Assembly (NCBI GenBank): GCA_021018995.1
Contig: CM037584.1
Coordinates: 145,345,317 to 145,409,316 of the forward strand
Length of the DNA stretch: 64,000 nucleotides
Source of the DNA: Chloranthus sessilifolius
Lineage: Eukaryota; Streptophyta; Magnoliopsida; Chloranthales; Chloranthaceae
Reading direction: 5' to 3'
The position numbers and the translations under genes are program-made. A model generated the notes under the pieces. The model was not told the origin of the DNA. It saw only the letters and a program-made list of their open reading frames with translations, and searched no databases. Positions 1 to 11,713 of the stretch are shown here, in pieces. Each line of letters starts with the position of its first letter. The stretch's first letter is position 1.

Positions 1-1130
1 TTAAGAGACAAGGCAAAAACTTGGTTCTATTCTTTAGAACCGCAATCTATTCAGAGTTGGGCCGAGCTACATCGTCAGTTCCTAAAAAAATATTTTCCCA
101 TGACTAAAGCCATAGAGATGCGTCAAAAGATCCTTTTCTTTCCCAACGACCTCTGAGACATTCCATGAATGTTGGGAACGTCTTAAGGAGTTGATCAGAA
201 GTTGCCCTAACCATCACGTTCCAAGGTGGCAACAAGTCCAAAGTTTCTACAATGGACTGATTCCTGAAGAAAGACGCATGGTTGCTGCATCTTGCGGTGG
301 ATCTTGTGCCACGAAAGGGGCCGGTGAGGGCATTGTTTGAAATTGTATCAAACCTCGATAAAAAGTGAGACAACAGGCGAACCACTTTGGTCTTATCTCC
401 TAAATCTCATGTGTTGACCACAGACGGATTGTATGAGGTCAACAATAATAACTCTGATCTATCAACCAAGGTTGATATGCTGTCCAAACAGATGAACATG
501 TTGTTAGCTGCAACCAAGCAAGCTAAAGTTCCTATCACCCCCACTGTATGCTCAATTTGTGAACACCCAGGTCATATGGCTAATGAGTGCCCAACTACCT
601 TGACATTCCTTCCTGATGAATCTACTCTTCCGGGCGAGATAAATGTCACTCAATCTTATCGGTGCAAGGTAGAAACGTGTACTCAAATACCTACAACCCG
701 AGTGGAAAAATCACCCCAACTTAGGATGGGGTGGATCCAATAAACCGGTCAGTCAACCAGCAATACCGAGCCAATCCTATGAGTGGACAACAAGCGTTTC
801 CACAAAATTTTACAAAATTTCCGTCCACAACAGAATTTTCGAATTCTAATTTTCACGAATTCTAACTTTGTTGAGAATGCTCCATATTCTCATCCAAATT
901 CGATTTCGAAAAATCGAATTTCAATCAATCTAATCAATCTCATACAAGCACTTCAAAGGATTCTGATCTGGAAGAAAAGGTGATGCGCAGTATGCAATCT
1001 TTTCAACAGATGATAATCGACCAAGTCAGTCAATTGGCAAATCAATTGAGTCGACGAGAGGTGGGTAAGCTTCCCAGCCAACCCATCAACAATCCTCACG
1101 ACCAAGCATCATCGATGAAGGACCATTAAA
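1..1130 (+). pseudogene. gag remnant of element A (capsid region and zinc knuckle)
   Basis: The first 370 bases encode a retrotransposon capsid-like segment (KAKTWFYSLEP, then WAELHRQFLKKYFP), the usual pattern of plant Ty3/gypsy gag. A CCHC zinc knuckle of form CX2CX4HX4C (CSICEHPGHMANEC) lies at 549-590. A low-complexity Gln/Asn-rich tail follows to about 1130, ending in the QLANQLSRREVGKLPSQP phrase common to Athila gag C-termini. In a live element Gag packages the genomic RNA. This copy is a fossil with several breaks. Confidence 0.85.
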
Positions 1131-1149
1131 TAGTCAGCAGTTGAAAGTC

Positions 1150-1345
1150 ATTCATGTGTTGAGAAGTGGACGGAAGTTTATAATCAAGTGGAAATGCTGG
1201 AAGCGAGAGGACGAAAGTGAAGCGGACAAAGAGCGAGAAGCGAGAGAAGAGAAAGAGTCGAGAAGAGCGGAGATGAGAAAAGAAAGAGAAAGAGGAAGAG
1301 AAAAGAAGAGAGAAGGGAAAAGAAAAGGTGATAGAGGATGAGTCT
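1150..1345 (+). repeat. purine-rich low-complexity tract between gag and protease of A
   Basis: Nearly every base on the plus strand is A or G. In one frame it reads as alternating Glu, Lys and Arg (KERERG-like). Athila elements often have a charged Lys/Glu linker here, so this is probably an expanded form of that linker. It has no separate function that I can see. Confidence 0.7.
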
Positions 1346-1689
1346 CCCTCAACTGTCCAACAAGGACAAGACGAAGATTCAGAAGGGGAACCCGCACCTT
1401 GTGTCCCAAAGGCACCATTTCCTCAATGCCTAACCCCTCCATCAAGAATGGGAAAGGGACCAACAAAATGGAAGATATTTTGAAACATTTAAGCAAGTAA
1501 AGATAAACCTTCCATTGCTTGAACGATCAAGCAAGTGCCTGAGTATGCAAAGTTTTTCAAAGATTTATGCACTCGGAAGAGAAAGGCACGTAATCATGTT
1601 TCGAGGAAAGTGTTCTTGACTAATCAAGTCAGTTCCATATTGCAATTGGAAACCCCACAAAAACTAAAAGACCACAGAGTTCCTCTGTT

Positions 1690-2570
1690 CCATGTATCAT
1701 TGGTGGGCAACCGGGGAAAGCGTTATTGGATTTGGGAGCCGGTGTTAATTTAATCCCATATTCATTGTCGAGAAACTCGGACCTGGGTGAATTGAGACCC
1801 TAGCGGTCCACATCGCAATGGCGGATAGATCGGAAAAGGCGACCGAGGCGTTATTGAGGATGTCTTGGTTGGAATAGATAAGTTTGTCTTTCCAGTGGAT
1901 TTTGTTGTTTTGGACATGGACACACCTGTTAAGTCACTTAATCAAGTCCCCATCATCCTTGGACGTCCGTTTCTCGCTACTGCCAACGCTTGCATTAATT
2001 GTCGGACAGGAGTCATGGTCGTTTCTTTTGGAAACATGAAGGTTCGGTTGAATATCTTCCATGCGATGAACCATTTCCCAAAGCGGGGATGAGGTCGAAT
2101 GTTTTTACATCGATCAGATAGATGAAGTGGTGGATGAGGCAGTACCTTCAATGCTTACCAAAGAGGAATTTGAAAATGCTTTGTTGGCCATCTATGAAGA
2201 GAAAGGATCGGAAGAGAAGCAGTCCGACGAGATAGAGTCTAGCTCATCATGCCAGGATGATCACTTAGATGCGAGTGTGCCTGAGATAGAATCATTACCT
2301 GTTGAGGTGAAGGAAGTCTTGCCTCCATCACTTGAGCAGCCACCAATTGTGGAATTGAAACAATTGCCAGAGTCCCTTAAATATGCTTTTCTGGGACCTC
2401 GTGAAACACTTCCAGTAATAATCTCATCCATGTTGTCGGCAGAACAAGAAAAAGAGTTGTTGAAGGTGCTGAAAGAGCACAAGGAAGCTATCGGTTGGAC
2501 TTTCACTGATCTCAAAGGGATTGACCCATCGGAATGTATCGGTAAAATACATTTGGAAGATGAGTAAACC
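1690..2570 (+). pseudogene. protease and protease-RT linker remnant of element A
   Basis: The block 1865-2092 reads FVFPVDFVVLDMD, then VPIILGRPFLATANACI, the conserved C-terminal half of Athila aspartic protease. Nearly the same wording occurs on the minus strand in element C at 62007-62288. The stretch 2127-2567 is the acidic linker leading into RT (LKYAFLG, then LPVIISSMLSAEQE, then HKEAIGWTFTDLKGI), also standard for Athila pol. Fossil with several breaks. Confidence 0.8.
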
Positions 2571-3380
2571 TTCAAGGGAACCACAGGCGACTTAATCCAA
2601 ACATGCAAGAAGTCGTTCTAAAAGAAGTCATTAAACTCCTTGATCTTTGGAATCCTCTATCCGATTTACGATAGTGAATGGGTTAGTCCGGTCCAAATTG
2701 TTAGAAAAAACCGGATCCTTTGTGAAGGAAACTGCTGAAGGAGAATTGGTCCCCACTCGAAACTCTACTGGATGGCGTGTCTGCATTGACTATCGGAAAT
2801 TAAACACCGCCACCAGAAAGGATCATTTCCCCCTTCATTGATCAAATCCTTGAGAAGTTATTTGGGCAATAGTTTACTATTTTCTTGATGGGTATTAGGG
2901 ATACAATCGGTGCTGTCTACGGTGATCAAGAAAGACAACGTTCACATGCCCTTATAGTGCGTTTGCATACGAAGGATGCCATTACATTATGTAATGCCCA
3001 GCCCACATTTCAACGGTGTATGTTGGCCATATTTTCAGATATGATCGACAAATTCATTGAAGTATTCATGGACGACTTCTCGGTTTTTGGGAGAACCTTT
3101 GATTCTTGTTTGAATCATCTTTCACAAGTGCTGCAACGTTGTGTTGACTCCAAACTTGTTCTTAGCTGGGAGAAGAGCCATTTATGGTTAAACAAGGGAT
3201 TGTTCTGGGGCACATTGTTTCACGTGAAAGGAATCGAGGTGGATAGAGCAAAAGTTGATCTAATTGCTAACTTTCCACCACCCATGATTGTTCGACAAAT
3301 TCGATCATTTTTGGGTCATGCAGATTTTATAGAAGGTTCATTAAGGATTTCAGAAGGTGGCTAAACCATTGTGCACCTTG
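2571..3380 (+). pseudogene. reverse transcriptase remnant of element A
   Basis: RT motifs are visible in order. A block with WRVCIDYRKLN and RKDHFP lies near 2770-2830. The catalytic-site phrase FMDDFSVFG lies near 3065-3095. LRISEGG-like and IRSFLGHADF segments mark the start of the connection to RNase H. The FSVFG ending is Athila-like. Fossil with several breaks. Confidence 0.85.
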
Positions 3381-3840
3381 CTTGGCAAAGATGTTCCTTT
3401 TGAATTTATCGAGGACGCATGCAAGCATTTTTGAAATTGCGAGCTCTTATCCAATGCACCAATCATCCACGGATTATTCTCTCCCATTCGAACTCATGTG
3501 TGATGCATCCGATTACAATTGGAGCATCCTAGGGCGAGGTGAATAAATTACCTCACGTAATTTATTATGCTAGCAAGTCATTAATTGATGCCCAACTCAA
3601 TTACACCACCAGAAAGAATTATTAGTGGTGTATGCTGACAAGTTTCGTTCCTATTTGCTTGGATCGAAAATAGTGGTCTTTTCGCAGATTCATTCGCTCA
3701 AATATCTTCTAGCAAAGAAGGATACTAAACCGAGATTAATCCGTTGGATCCTTCTGCTCCAAGAATTCAATTTCGAGATTAAGAATAAGAAGGGGGTTGA
3801 GAACGTGGTGGCTGATCATTTGTCGAGAATTCTACCTGAA
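3381..3840 (+). pseudogene. RNase H remnant of element A
   Basis: The phrases [19 protein letters not shown] and [16 protein letters not shown] followed by NVVADHLSR (3670-3835) are the C-terminal RNase H segment of Athila pol. The upstream half (ELMCDASDY-like, about 3490-3515) is also visible. In life it degrades the RNA strand during reverse transcription. Fossil. Confidence 0.8.
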
Positions 3841-5200
3841 GAATCTGCAATACCTGAGACCATCCGTGACACGTTTCCGGATGAACATTTGCTAGCAATT
3901 GATGTAGCTTGTGCAAAGGTTCCATGGTTTGCGAACATTGTGAATTATCTGGTTACTGGCAGAATCCCCACTGAGTGGGGTAAGAATGATAAGAATCTCT
4001 TTTTCTCCCAAATAAAATACTATTTTTGGGATGAACCATGTTTGTTCAAATTCTGCTCAGATCAGATCATCAGGAGATGTGTACCCGAAGAGGAGCAAAT
4101 GAGCGTCCTACACTTGTGTCATGCTGGGGCCTGTGGCGGCCATTTCGGAGGACAGAAGACCGCCCAGAAAATCCTTCAAAGCGGATTCTACTGGCCCTCC
4201 ATCTTTCGTGACGCTGCTCAATTTTGCAAGGAATGCCGACGATGTCAACAGCTTGGCAATATTTCAAAACGGAATATGATGCCCCTTAATCCAATTCTGA
4301 TCGTTGAAATTTTTGATGTTTGGGGGATTGACTTTATGGGTCCTTTTCCCCCATCCTTTGGGTTTTCATATATTCTAGTGGCTGTTGATTATGTCTCGAA
4401 ATGGATAGAAGCTGTGGCAACCCGATCGAATGATCACAAGGTTGTGGTCAAATTCCTCAGAGAAAATGTGTTTAACCGATTCGGGATTCCAAGAGCTATC
4501 ATCAGCGATGGCGGTTCGCATTTTTGTAATAGCCATTTTGCCACCTTAATGAAGAAGTACGGGCTCACTCACAAAGTTGCTTACGTACCATCCATGAACT
4601 AGCGGTCGTGGAAGTGTCTAACTGAAATTGCGAATTCTAGAAAAAACGGTCCGACCGGATAGAAAAGATTGGTCAAACCGGCTCTCGAGGCTCAGGCCTA
4701 TCGGACCGCATTCAAGACTCGATTGGAATGTCTCCGTTTCAATTGTTTACGAAATATCTTGCCACCTTCCTGTCGAATTGGAGCATAAAGCATTCTGGGC
4801 GATAAAAAGATTTAATTCTGACATGCAAGTAGCCGGGTCGCATCGCCGATTGCAATTGAATGAATTGGAGGAATTACGCTACGAAGCATATGAGAATTCG
4901 AAGATGTACAAGGAAAGGTACAAAAAGCTGCATGATGCGTCCATTTCTCGAAAAGAATTTCACGTTGGCCAAAAAGTTTGGTTATTCAATTCCCGACTGA
5001 AGCTCCACCCGGGAAAATTAAAATCTCGATGGGAAGGCCCATTTCAGGTAGTGTCCATTAGTGCGCATGGTGCCATTGAAATTCGAAGCCTTGCTGACAA
5101 TCGCATTTGTAAAGTTAATGGGCAAAGACTCAAACCAATGTTTGAGCCGGTCACCCAGTTTAAGATTGAGGCGATGCACCTCCGTGATCCTGAGGAGTGA
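3841..5200 (+). pseudogene. integrase remnant of element A
   Basis: The HHCC zinc-binding region ([13 protein letters not shown], then [11 protein letters not shown]) lies at about 4110-4255. The DDE-type core begins at about 4320 with [15 protein letters not shown] and continues through [16 protein letters not shown] and [14 protein letters not shown]. The C-terminal segment 4628-5200 carries the KVWLFNSRLKLHPGKLKSRWEGPF phrase typical of Athila integrase tails and stops shortly after VNGQRLKPMFE. Unlike B and C, this element goes straight from integrase to the 3' non-coding region and has no third ORF. Fossil with a few breaks. Confidence 0.88.
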
Positions 5201-7307
5201 TCACTGAAAGGTCGAGCTGTCGACATGTAAACTCAGCGCTTCCTGGGAGGCACCCCAGTGTGTTTTACTTATTTTTGTTTTCCTTTTTGTTTTTGTTAGT
5301 TCTAGAATTTAGTTTTTAGTTTAGTTTAGGTTGTTTTTACTTTCCAAATACATATAGCCACATTACCTTCAATCTATTTTTGGTCATGTTCTAATTTGAT
5401 GCATATATTCTCTGCACCTGATCTTTGTGTGAGGTACTTTTCAACAGGTTTGGGGGTGCCTACTTATTTCAAACAATGAGGACATTGTCATTCTTAGGTT
5501 TGGGGGTATGGTTATCTATCTTGTGTTATGTATTTAAAAAAAATAAAAATAAATAATAATAATAATAAATAAACAATTTTAACCATCATACATGATTTAC
5601 TTTGCAGTAGTTTTCAAACTTTAGTTGATGATGCATGAGAATTTAATTTTGAGAATATTGATGGCATATTTTGATTACTTGTATCTAGGATAATGAAGCT
5701 TAATGTGATAATTTGTGGATGACTTTGAAATTCATGCTTAGAATTTGTGCACTTATACCAAGCTAAGATTTAGAAATCGATGAATTATTTTAAACGTTGG
5801 ATCGTAGGTTCTTAGTGGAGACTAAACCTGGTGAGCTTTAGAGCTAATTTCCCGTCATTGATGAGTGAATACATAAACTCGGAGTTTTCTTTGAATACGA
5901 ATTATTTTGCATAATCTCATACATTTTATTTTTGGCTTGTGACTTTGCATGAAATCAAATTCATATTATTGTGTTAGAATGTACTGTATATCTACTCAAG
6001 ACAAATAGGCAAGATTACCATCTTTTAAGGATATGATTGAAGGCCATCTTTGGCTCGTTTGTGCTTAAAATGTCCCACCTCATATAAATTTATCCTTCTA
6101 GTACCCCTTTGAGTCTATTGAAAAATTTACCTTTATACATTCTTTGATAAGCCACATTAACCTTTAACCCTTTACCATTTTCGAAAATTCACTTTACCCT
6201 TCTTATTTCGAGACGTTGGGAGCGAGGGACGAAAATGAGTGAAAAGAGAGTAAGTGGAGGGATACCAAGGTTGTGGTGTTCTTGAGTGTATGGCAAAAAT
6301 ATAAAAAGGGGGAGAAAAAGAGAAATTTGACAAAGAATGAAAAATGTGAGGTACCATTAAGAAAAGAAATTCAAAAGAAGAAGAAAGAGTGAGAAAAGAA
6401 AAATATTGAAAAAAAAAAATGGTGAGAAATTAGAAAAGAAAAAGAAGAGCAATAGAAAGAAATAGTTAGTACCTTTTCTGATTTCTCAGAAATTTTGAAT
6501 CTAAATTCCCTTTCTTTCTTACCCTTTCCTGAGCCCCATTACAACCCTACAAAAGACCTTCATGATCTGATCTTGCATTGGTAACTGCCTTGTGGAGAGT
6601 AAATATGTGATACCTATGACACTTGATATGACATGCTTAGGATATTCAAGTATCTGTTCTTATGAGATCTGTTTTTTTTGTTCATTGATTACATCGTGTT
6701 TCATTTATCATGTGAGACCTTTTGATGTGTTTTGTATTGATCTCTCACATGTGTGCGAAAACTTACCCATCATCGGAGTGATTTTATTTCGAGAGTATAC
6801 CTAAAGTGAGGATTGAGTTGAGACATGAGATCCGATGATTTTCCGTTTGGACTAGTTCTAAGATGGATGAATCTTGGTTTTGGTATGCACACACTTCACG
6901 TTTAAGCATGAATGAATGAGTTATCTAACAATTTGAGCATTAGATTAATTTGAATGGATACTAGCATGATTGACATGACATTGGTATTTAAGATTGATGA
7001 TTCACATGTTGAACCAATTAATGATGTTTTTGTTTTTGAATGGTATATATGTTATAAAAAAAAAAAATCATGTTTCGAAAACTCAATTTTGCCGATGGTT
7101 TGGAAGTTTGTGGGTAACTTCACTGTAAACCCTCAGGAGACACAACTCCTCCACTAGGGATCACCTAGGGGTTTAAAGGCTTGTTGCACATGCTAAGTGC
7201 AATCGTGTTTCCTACGAAAGTGGTATTTAAATTTTAGGATGTTAGTTTTATTTTTATATTTATCATTCTCTTTGCTCGAGGACTAGCAAAGTGTAGGTTT
7301 GGGGGTG
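5201..7307 (+). other. 3' non-coding region and purine tract of element A
   Basis: About 2.1 kb without a supported ORF. It begins with the usual Athila text after pol (GGGAGGCACCCCAGT at 5248-5262). Two G-rich tracts resembling the purine primer site lie at 5447-5460 and 5494-5510. A purine-rich stretch runs about 6360-6470. A conserved ATTACAACCC box lies at 6531-6560, and a second conserved block at 7103-7231. The primer purine tract TAGGTTTGGGGGTG lies just before the LTR. The two boxes recur in elements B, C and D. Confidence 0.75.
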
Positions 7308-7556
7308 TGATCGGTGCTGAAATATGACTATATTTCATACCTTAAATCCTACACTTAGCCGTTCGATGAAAGTATTTGATGGTTGTTGTGAGGTTTTGAT
7401 GATAACAGGTGTTTCTGACCTTTGGATCTTCCAAGTGCATAAAAGAAGGAAATTAAAGGCTATAAAAGAGCTATGGACAAAAAGGTCCAAAGAAGCATTG
7501 AAAGCCATGAAGAGAATCAACTTCCATCAAGAAAGGGAAGACTTTGCATTGAAGAG

Positions 7557-7729
7557 TCAATCGATTGAGGCATTATTGTCAATCGATTGACAGATGGAGT
7601 AAAACTCAACCCTAGCAAGTCAATCGATTGAGACATGAAATTCAATCGATTGAGACATGAAGGCAGAAGTGCCCTAAGGGAATTCGAACTAAAAGTCAAT
7701 CGATTGAGACTTCTGTCTCAATCGATTGA
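7557..7729 (+). promoter_or_regulatory. six copies of palindrome TCAATCGATTGA in the U3 of A
   Basis: Perfect copies lie at 7557-7568, 7579-7590, 7620-7631, 7642-7653, 7696-7707 and 7718-7729. All are upstream of the TATA box at 7759. Each is a self-complementary 12-mer. The arrangement in pairs suggests a cis-element array for a dimeric DNA-binding protein (inference). Confidence 0.8.
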
Positions 7730-7758
7730 GGCAATTAGGGTTAGGTGTGTTCGGCCAT

Positions 7759-7766
7759 TATAAAAG
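7759..7766 (+). promoter_or_regulatory. TATA box of element A LTR
   Basis: TATAAAAG lies 30 bases after the last TCAATCGATTGA copy and about 550 bases into the LTR, the expected place for the U3/R boundary promoter. Confidence 0.7.
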
Positions 7767-8626
7767 AGAGGCTAGAGCTTTTTATGAGGAGAGTTTTTTA
7801 TTCGGAGAGAGTTTTATTTTTGAGGGAAATTTGTGTAATAATTAGAGACTCTTGTAAAGGGTTTTCTTAGAGTAATAAAAGTGTGTTGAGATTTTCCGAG
7901 AATATATTTTTATTTTACACCTTCTTTGCTCTTTACTTTGGGAATGGTTTTGAATGAAATTGAAGATCTTGCACCAAGGATGAGAGGCTAAAGGCTGTAG
8001 ATCAAGGAGGATGCGATCCCCAGATAAGTACCTATATTTTATGTTTAATGCCATAGTTTGATAATTTCATCATCAAATCGTTTTTCTCAAAGTGTAGTGA
8101 TCATGTTTTTAGTGTTTTGATCTAAAATACCATGAGATACGCTATGCTTTTCACATGATTCATACTGCGATTAGGCTGAGTCATTGTTTTTAGATAGGGT
8201 ATGCCGGGTTAATGATCATGCTTAATTACTAGTCATGTTTCTCTTAGAATGATGGTGTGTTTGATGTTAATAAAATTGTGGGTTTAAAAATAGAAAAGGG
8301 TATAAATCTGGGGTAGCAAATTCCTTGATCTTGTTTTTAAAATTTGTTCTTAGATTTCTCATTACATAATTTTTAGATTAATTTATTTTCTTTCTTGCAA
8401 TTAGAAAAGTGTTAGTTTTTGGTAAAAATTAAATCTGCCCCTTGGTACTTCCTCGGGGATATTTTCTAAATCTCTAGGAAGAATTGATTAAAATTTCAGA
8501 TTTCCCTGTGGGTTCGACACCCTTGTTCTTGCCTTACCAGAACAGATCTTGTACACTTGCAAGGGTTAATTTAAAATCGATCAATATCCTTCATCTAAAT
8601 TCTGGTCTAAGAACCCACATTTACAC

Positions 8627-10179
8627 CAAATATAATTTTCCACATGAAAATTATGAAAAACAATGATGAATAATATACAAAAAACTTTAACAACGAAGCT
8701 ACTGATCGCAAAGTTGTATATAGCAGTCCATGCCATACCTGTCAACACTACTTTCGATTAAGCAAGTTGATAACTGCTTGGACTGTCTATATTTCCAATT
8801 GCTAACATAACATGACAAACAAAGATGTAATTGTTGTTAAGAAGACCAAGACAAAGAGTAGCAGGTAAAGCTTACTTCACTTTTTTAATAGATTACAAGG
8901 TCACATTTGATAAAATGGTTTGTATAACCTAAGCTTCCATCTCTAACCATCAATCAAATTGATGAAACCATTAGAGCACCAGCTAGTAAGTGGAGCAGGG
9001 TTGGGTCATGCACTATTTGCCTTTGCAAACAATACGACTCTGTTAGCATGGAAGTAATATGTGGTACAAGGCCCCTCCAACTGGAGATATATCATACAAC
9101 AGTAAGTTGTTCAAGCAAGTTTTGTATTTATCAAAATGGAGTTTTGGGAAATGAAAGATCATTTCACCACTCCTTTTCTAACTATATAGAATCATAGATT
9201 ATATAAATTTTTAAAACTCCTCTTCTTACTATAGAATCCTTAGCATGTATTAAATTCTTAGATATAGAATCCTACAAATTCTGTATTTTAAAAACTCCTT
9301 TTCTAACTATAGAATCCTACAAATTCTCCATAAAAGTAATTAATAGGGCTGTAATAAATACCAAGCCTTTTTTATCCCCAACAGCAGTATTAGATGGCTC
9401 AAAACAGAGGTAAAATGAATGTCTTCTTCCATTCACAAGACATGCCCATTACAAAATTATATTGCAACCAAATAATTTCTAAAATAGAATTTGTACCCTA
9501 AAACCTAATTGCAATAAGAATAATAAATCTTAGATATTACAAAAATAGATATAAAGACCGAAGTTGTACCTTCACTCTTCAGTTCTGGATGCATTGGTTT
9601 CTTATGTCTCAGAAAACTTCATGAAAGTTACCCATCAATCCTTTCCTGATTTTTGTGATTACCAAAGTAAAAAATAAACAAGAGTTAAAACAAACACTAA
9701 GAATATAAATGTTCACCAAAACATGATAAACCACTTCAATCTCAAAATCTTATGATAGAAAAAACAATTTAAGTTACACAAAGAGATAAAACAAATGTAT
9801 ACAAGCATAAAAATTGTATTCAAATAAACAAAAAAAAATCAATACCTCACTAAAACAACATAAATGGACTTAAATTTGCCAAAAGGAAAAAAAATTCACA
9901 TAAATATATTAAAAGGATTTTTTAAAGAAATTTAATTGAAAAATCTCAATCAGCCAAAAAAAATAAAAAATTAAACTACACAAACAAGTATTAATCAAAA
10001 TTGATTAAAAGTAGAATTTCTCGTAAAATTTAGCAAAAAAGTGACAAAAAATATAAAACCCTAAATTTAAACACTAATTCATTGAAAAAATAACAAAAAA
10101 ATTGTTGATTCGCAGTCAGTGTTCTGGTTCAAAAATTGCTAAAGCTGTAATGGAATTAATGCTAAACTTGTATTGGAAT
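8627..10179. other. low-copy AT-rich DNA without a supported gene
   Basis: No ORF or RNA gene is convincing here. A degenerate internal repeat of about 80-bp spacing lies at 9165-9335, with the shared phrase ACTCCTTTTCTAACTATAG followed by AATCCTACAAATTCT. It may be the remains of a small non-autonomous DNA transposon, but no clear terminal inverted repeats or target duplication could be assigned. The rest is very A-rich. Confidence 0.5.
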
Positions 10180-10204
10180 TATATATATATAGAGAGAGAG
10201 AGAG
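10180..10204. repeat. compound microsatellite (AT)n(AG)n
   Basis: A short AT run is followed directly by an AG run. It abuts the truncated end of the GATL pseudogene. Confidence 0.9.
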
Positions 10205-10207
10205 GAA

Positions 10208-11030
10208 CTAGTTAACTATGATTGAGATCACCTTTGAGATGTCAAAGGAATCTAGGATCGCGAGTACATCACAAAGGAGCTGCTGATAAGAAGCCTTTTC
10301 AACTTCAATAGGTTGTTCAGAGAGCCCATGTTGGTTCCACCTATGGTTCACCCCTTCAACATCTCCACCAAAAATAAATAAAAATGTCGGCAACAAACCC
10401 AATTCATAAATTCTCTTCTCGTTCTGTATCTCCATCCACCCTTCGATCTTTCTCCTATACTCCCCTTCTCTCCATCTCCCCAGATCCATCACCATAACCC
10501 CTGTATTAAAGTAACAACGATCTCTACCTTCGAAAACCCTATCCATGGCCGGATCCAACCAAAACCCTTCGGTAAAATACGCATGGCAGTTTTCGGGGGC
10601 TCTGATCATTCACGACCCGATGAGTTTGATGCTCCATAGCTTCTCTATGTCGTCGACGACCACGAGATCGGAATCCAAGTAGATCACACGTTCCATGCAG
10701 GGCTCCAATATATTGGTTAGATAAGTCCTCGTGTAGTTCAGAGGGTTTTCGAGTGCTTTCCAGATTGAAGACGAGATTAGTTTCTTGACATGATCTTCTC
10801 CGAACTCGTAGATCTTGAAATTAAGTGAAGGGAAAGTTGATCGAATGAGAAGGTTCAAATTTCGATTCAGATTTGAATTAGGGTTTTATGAGGCAACGAA
10901 GTGGAAAAGAGGTTTTCAAGGCACGAAGCGTGTTTGAGAACATAGAGAACGGTGGCCATGGAACCTCGGAGGTGATCGATGTCGAGGGAGATGGAGGCTA
11001 TTTCAAAGAGGGAGATGGAGTGAGAGAGCT
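10208..11030 (-). pseudogene. GATL-type glycosyltransferase (family GT8) pseudogene
   Basis: Read on the minus strand it shows the galacturonosyltransferase-like (GATL) series. The DHLRGSMATVLYVLKHAS segment (about 10920-10990) is followed by IRSTFPSLNF, then the DXD sugar-nucleotide site in VIYLDSDLVVVDDIEKLW. Next come APENCHAYFTEGF, CYFNTGVMVMDLGRWREGEYR and a GDVEGVNHRWNQHGL end. GATL proteins act in the Golgi on cell-wall pectin or xylan and are usually encoded without introns, as here. It is broken in at least four ways. One base is missing in an A-run near 10902-10908. A stop occurs shortly after, where GATLs have an acidic residue. An in-frame TGA lies at 10610-10612, where CGA (Arg) would fit the family. 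The C-terminus is cut off after HRWNQHGL, losing roughly 60-70 residues. The start region is not recognisable. Confidence 0.85.
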
Positions 11031-11713
11031 AGAGGGGAGGAAGCGGTCTCAGCTACGAAGGAAATGAATTTCAATTTTGGGTTTCACGATATATTATGGT
11101 GTGGGATCAGGGTTAACAAATTAAACCACTATCTTAATATAATACACAATCGGTTTTGGCAGTGGATTATTATACTACTGCTTCAACAGTGGCTTTTGAT
11201 ATTGCAAAAGTTGTTTTCTTATCATTTTGACAGAGTGATAATTTCAAAATACTTAAATGAAAAGAATCATATGATAAATTGATAATAAAAGAGTAAGGGG
11301 GATAGTATCATATTATAGTACGAAATATAACATAAACAGCTACACTAGCTAGAAAGGTATCACTATGTGGAGAGATAGGGCATTCTGTTTATTTAAGTTG
11401 GCACATGCTGGATGCGCACAGGACAAGATTTAAGCTTTTATGGTTCTAGTATAATTCAGTTTTCTAGATACATTTCGGCTCTATTTCAAGCTTTTATGAA
11501 CAAATATCTGTATCTATATCCTTTAATATTGACATATAATTAATTGTGCAAGCATAATTTTCTAGGCTCCCCCTTTCAAAAACCTCGTATCCATGTCTGC
11601 ACCAACAAGTGTTCATACCTACTTTATAAGTTTGCAATAGTCTTGAATTTGTTGGGACAACAGTGAGCAACCAATTAATATAAGACTGAAAAATCAGAAC
11701 TACATACATTTAC
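11031..11713. other. no gene seen
   Basis: About 680 bases between the GATL and RHIP1-like fragments. No family-like coding segment is visible on either strand. Confidence 0.5.

Larger units (their letters stand above)
1..8626 (+). mobile_element. Element A: Athila-type Ty3/gypsy retrotransposon, 3' portion
   Basis: The order gag, protease, RT, RNase H, integrase, a long 3' non-coding region, a purine tract and an LTR is seen left to right on the plus strand. The integrase core phrase around 4321-4430 ([18 protein letters not shown]) and the protease phrase ILGRPFLATANA at about 1950-1990 are typical of the Athila lineage. The 5' LTR and start of gag lie outside the window. The coding part is decayed, with probably a dozen or more breaks. 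The right end of the LTR is uncertain by about 15 bases because the partner LTR is not visible. Confidence 0.9.
7308..8626 (+). repeat. 3' LTR of element A
   Basis: The start TGATCGG follows the purine tract directly, in the same place as the LTR starts of B, C and D. It contains a U3 with six copies of a 12-bp palindrome, a TATA box, an AATAAA-type signal near 7874, and near its right end the GTGGGTTCGACACCC phrase common in Athila LTRs. The right end is placed near 8626 from the change in sequence character only. Confidence 0.75.

Noticed and set aside
8680-8880. Possible short first exon (MTNKDVIVVKKTKTKSSR before a GTAAAG)
   Set aside because: Too short, no family resemblance and no downstream exon found.
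9137-9335. Possible MITE
   Set aside because: Internal repeats are present, but no convincing terminal inverted repeats or target duplication could be set.
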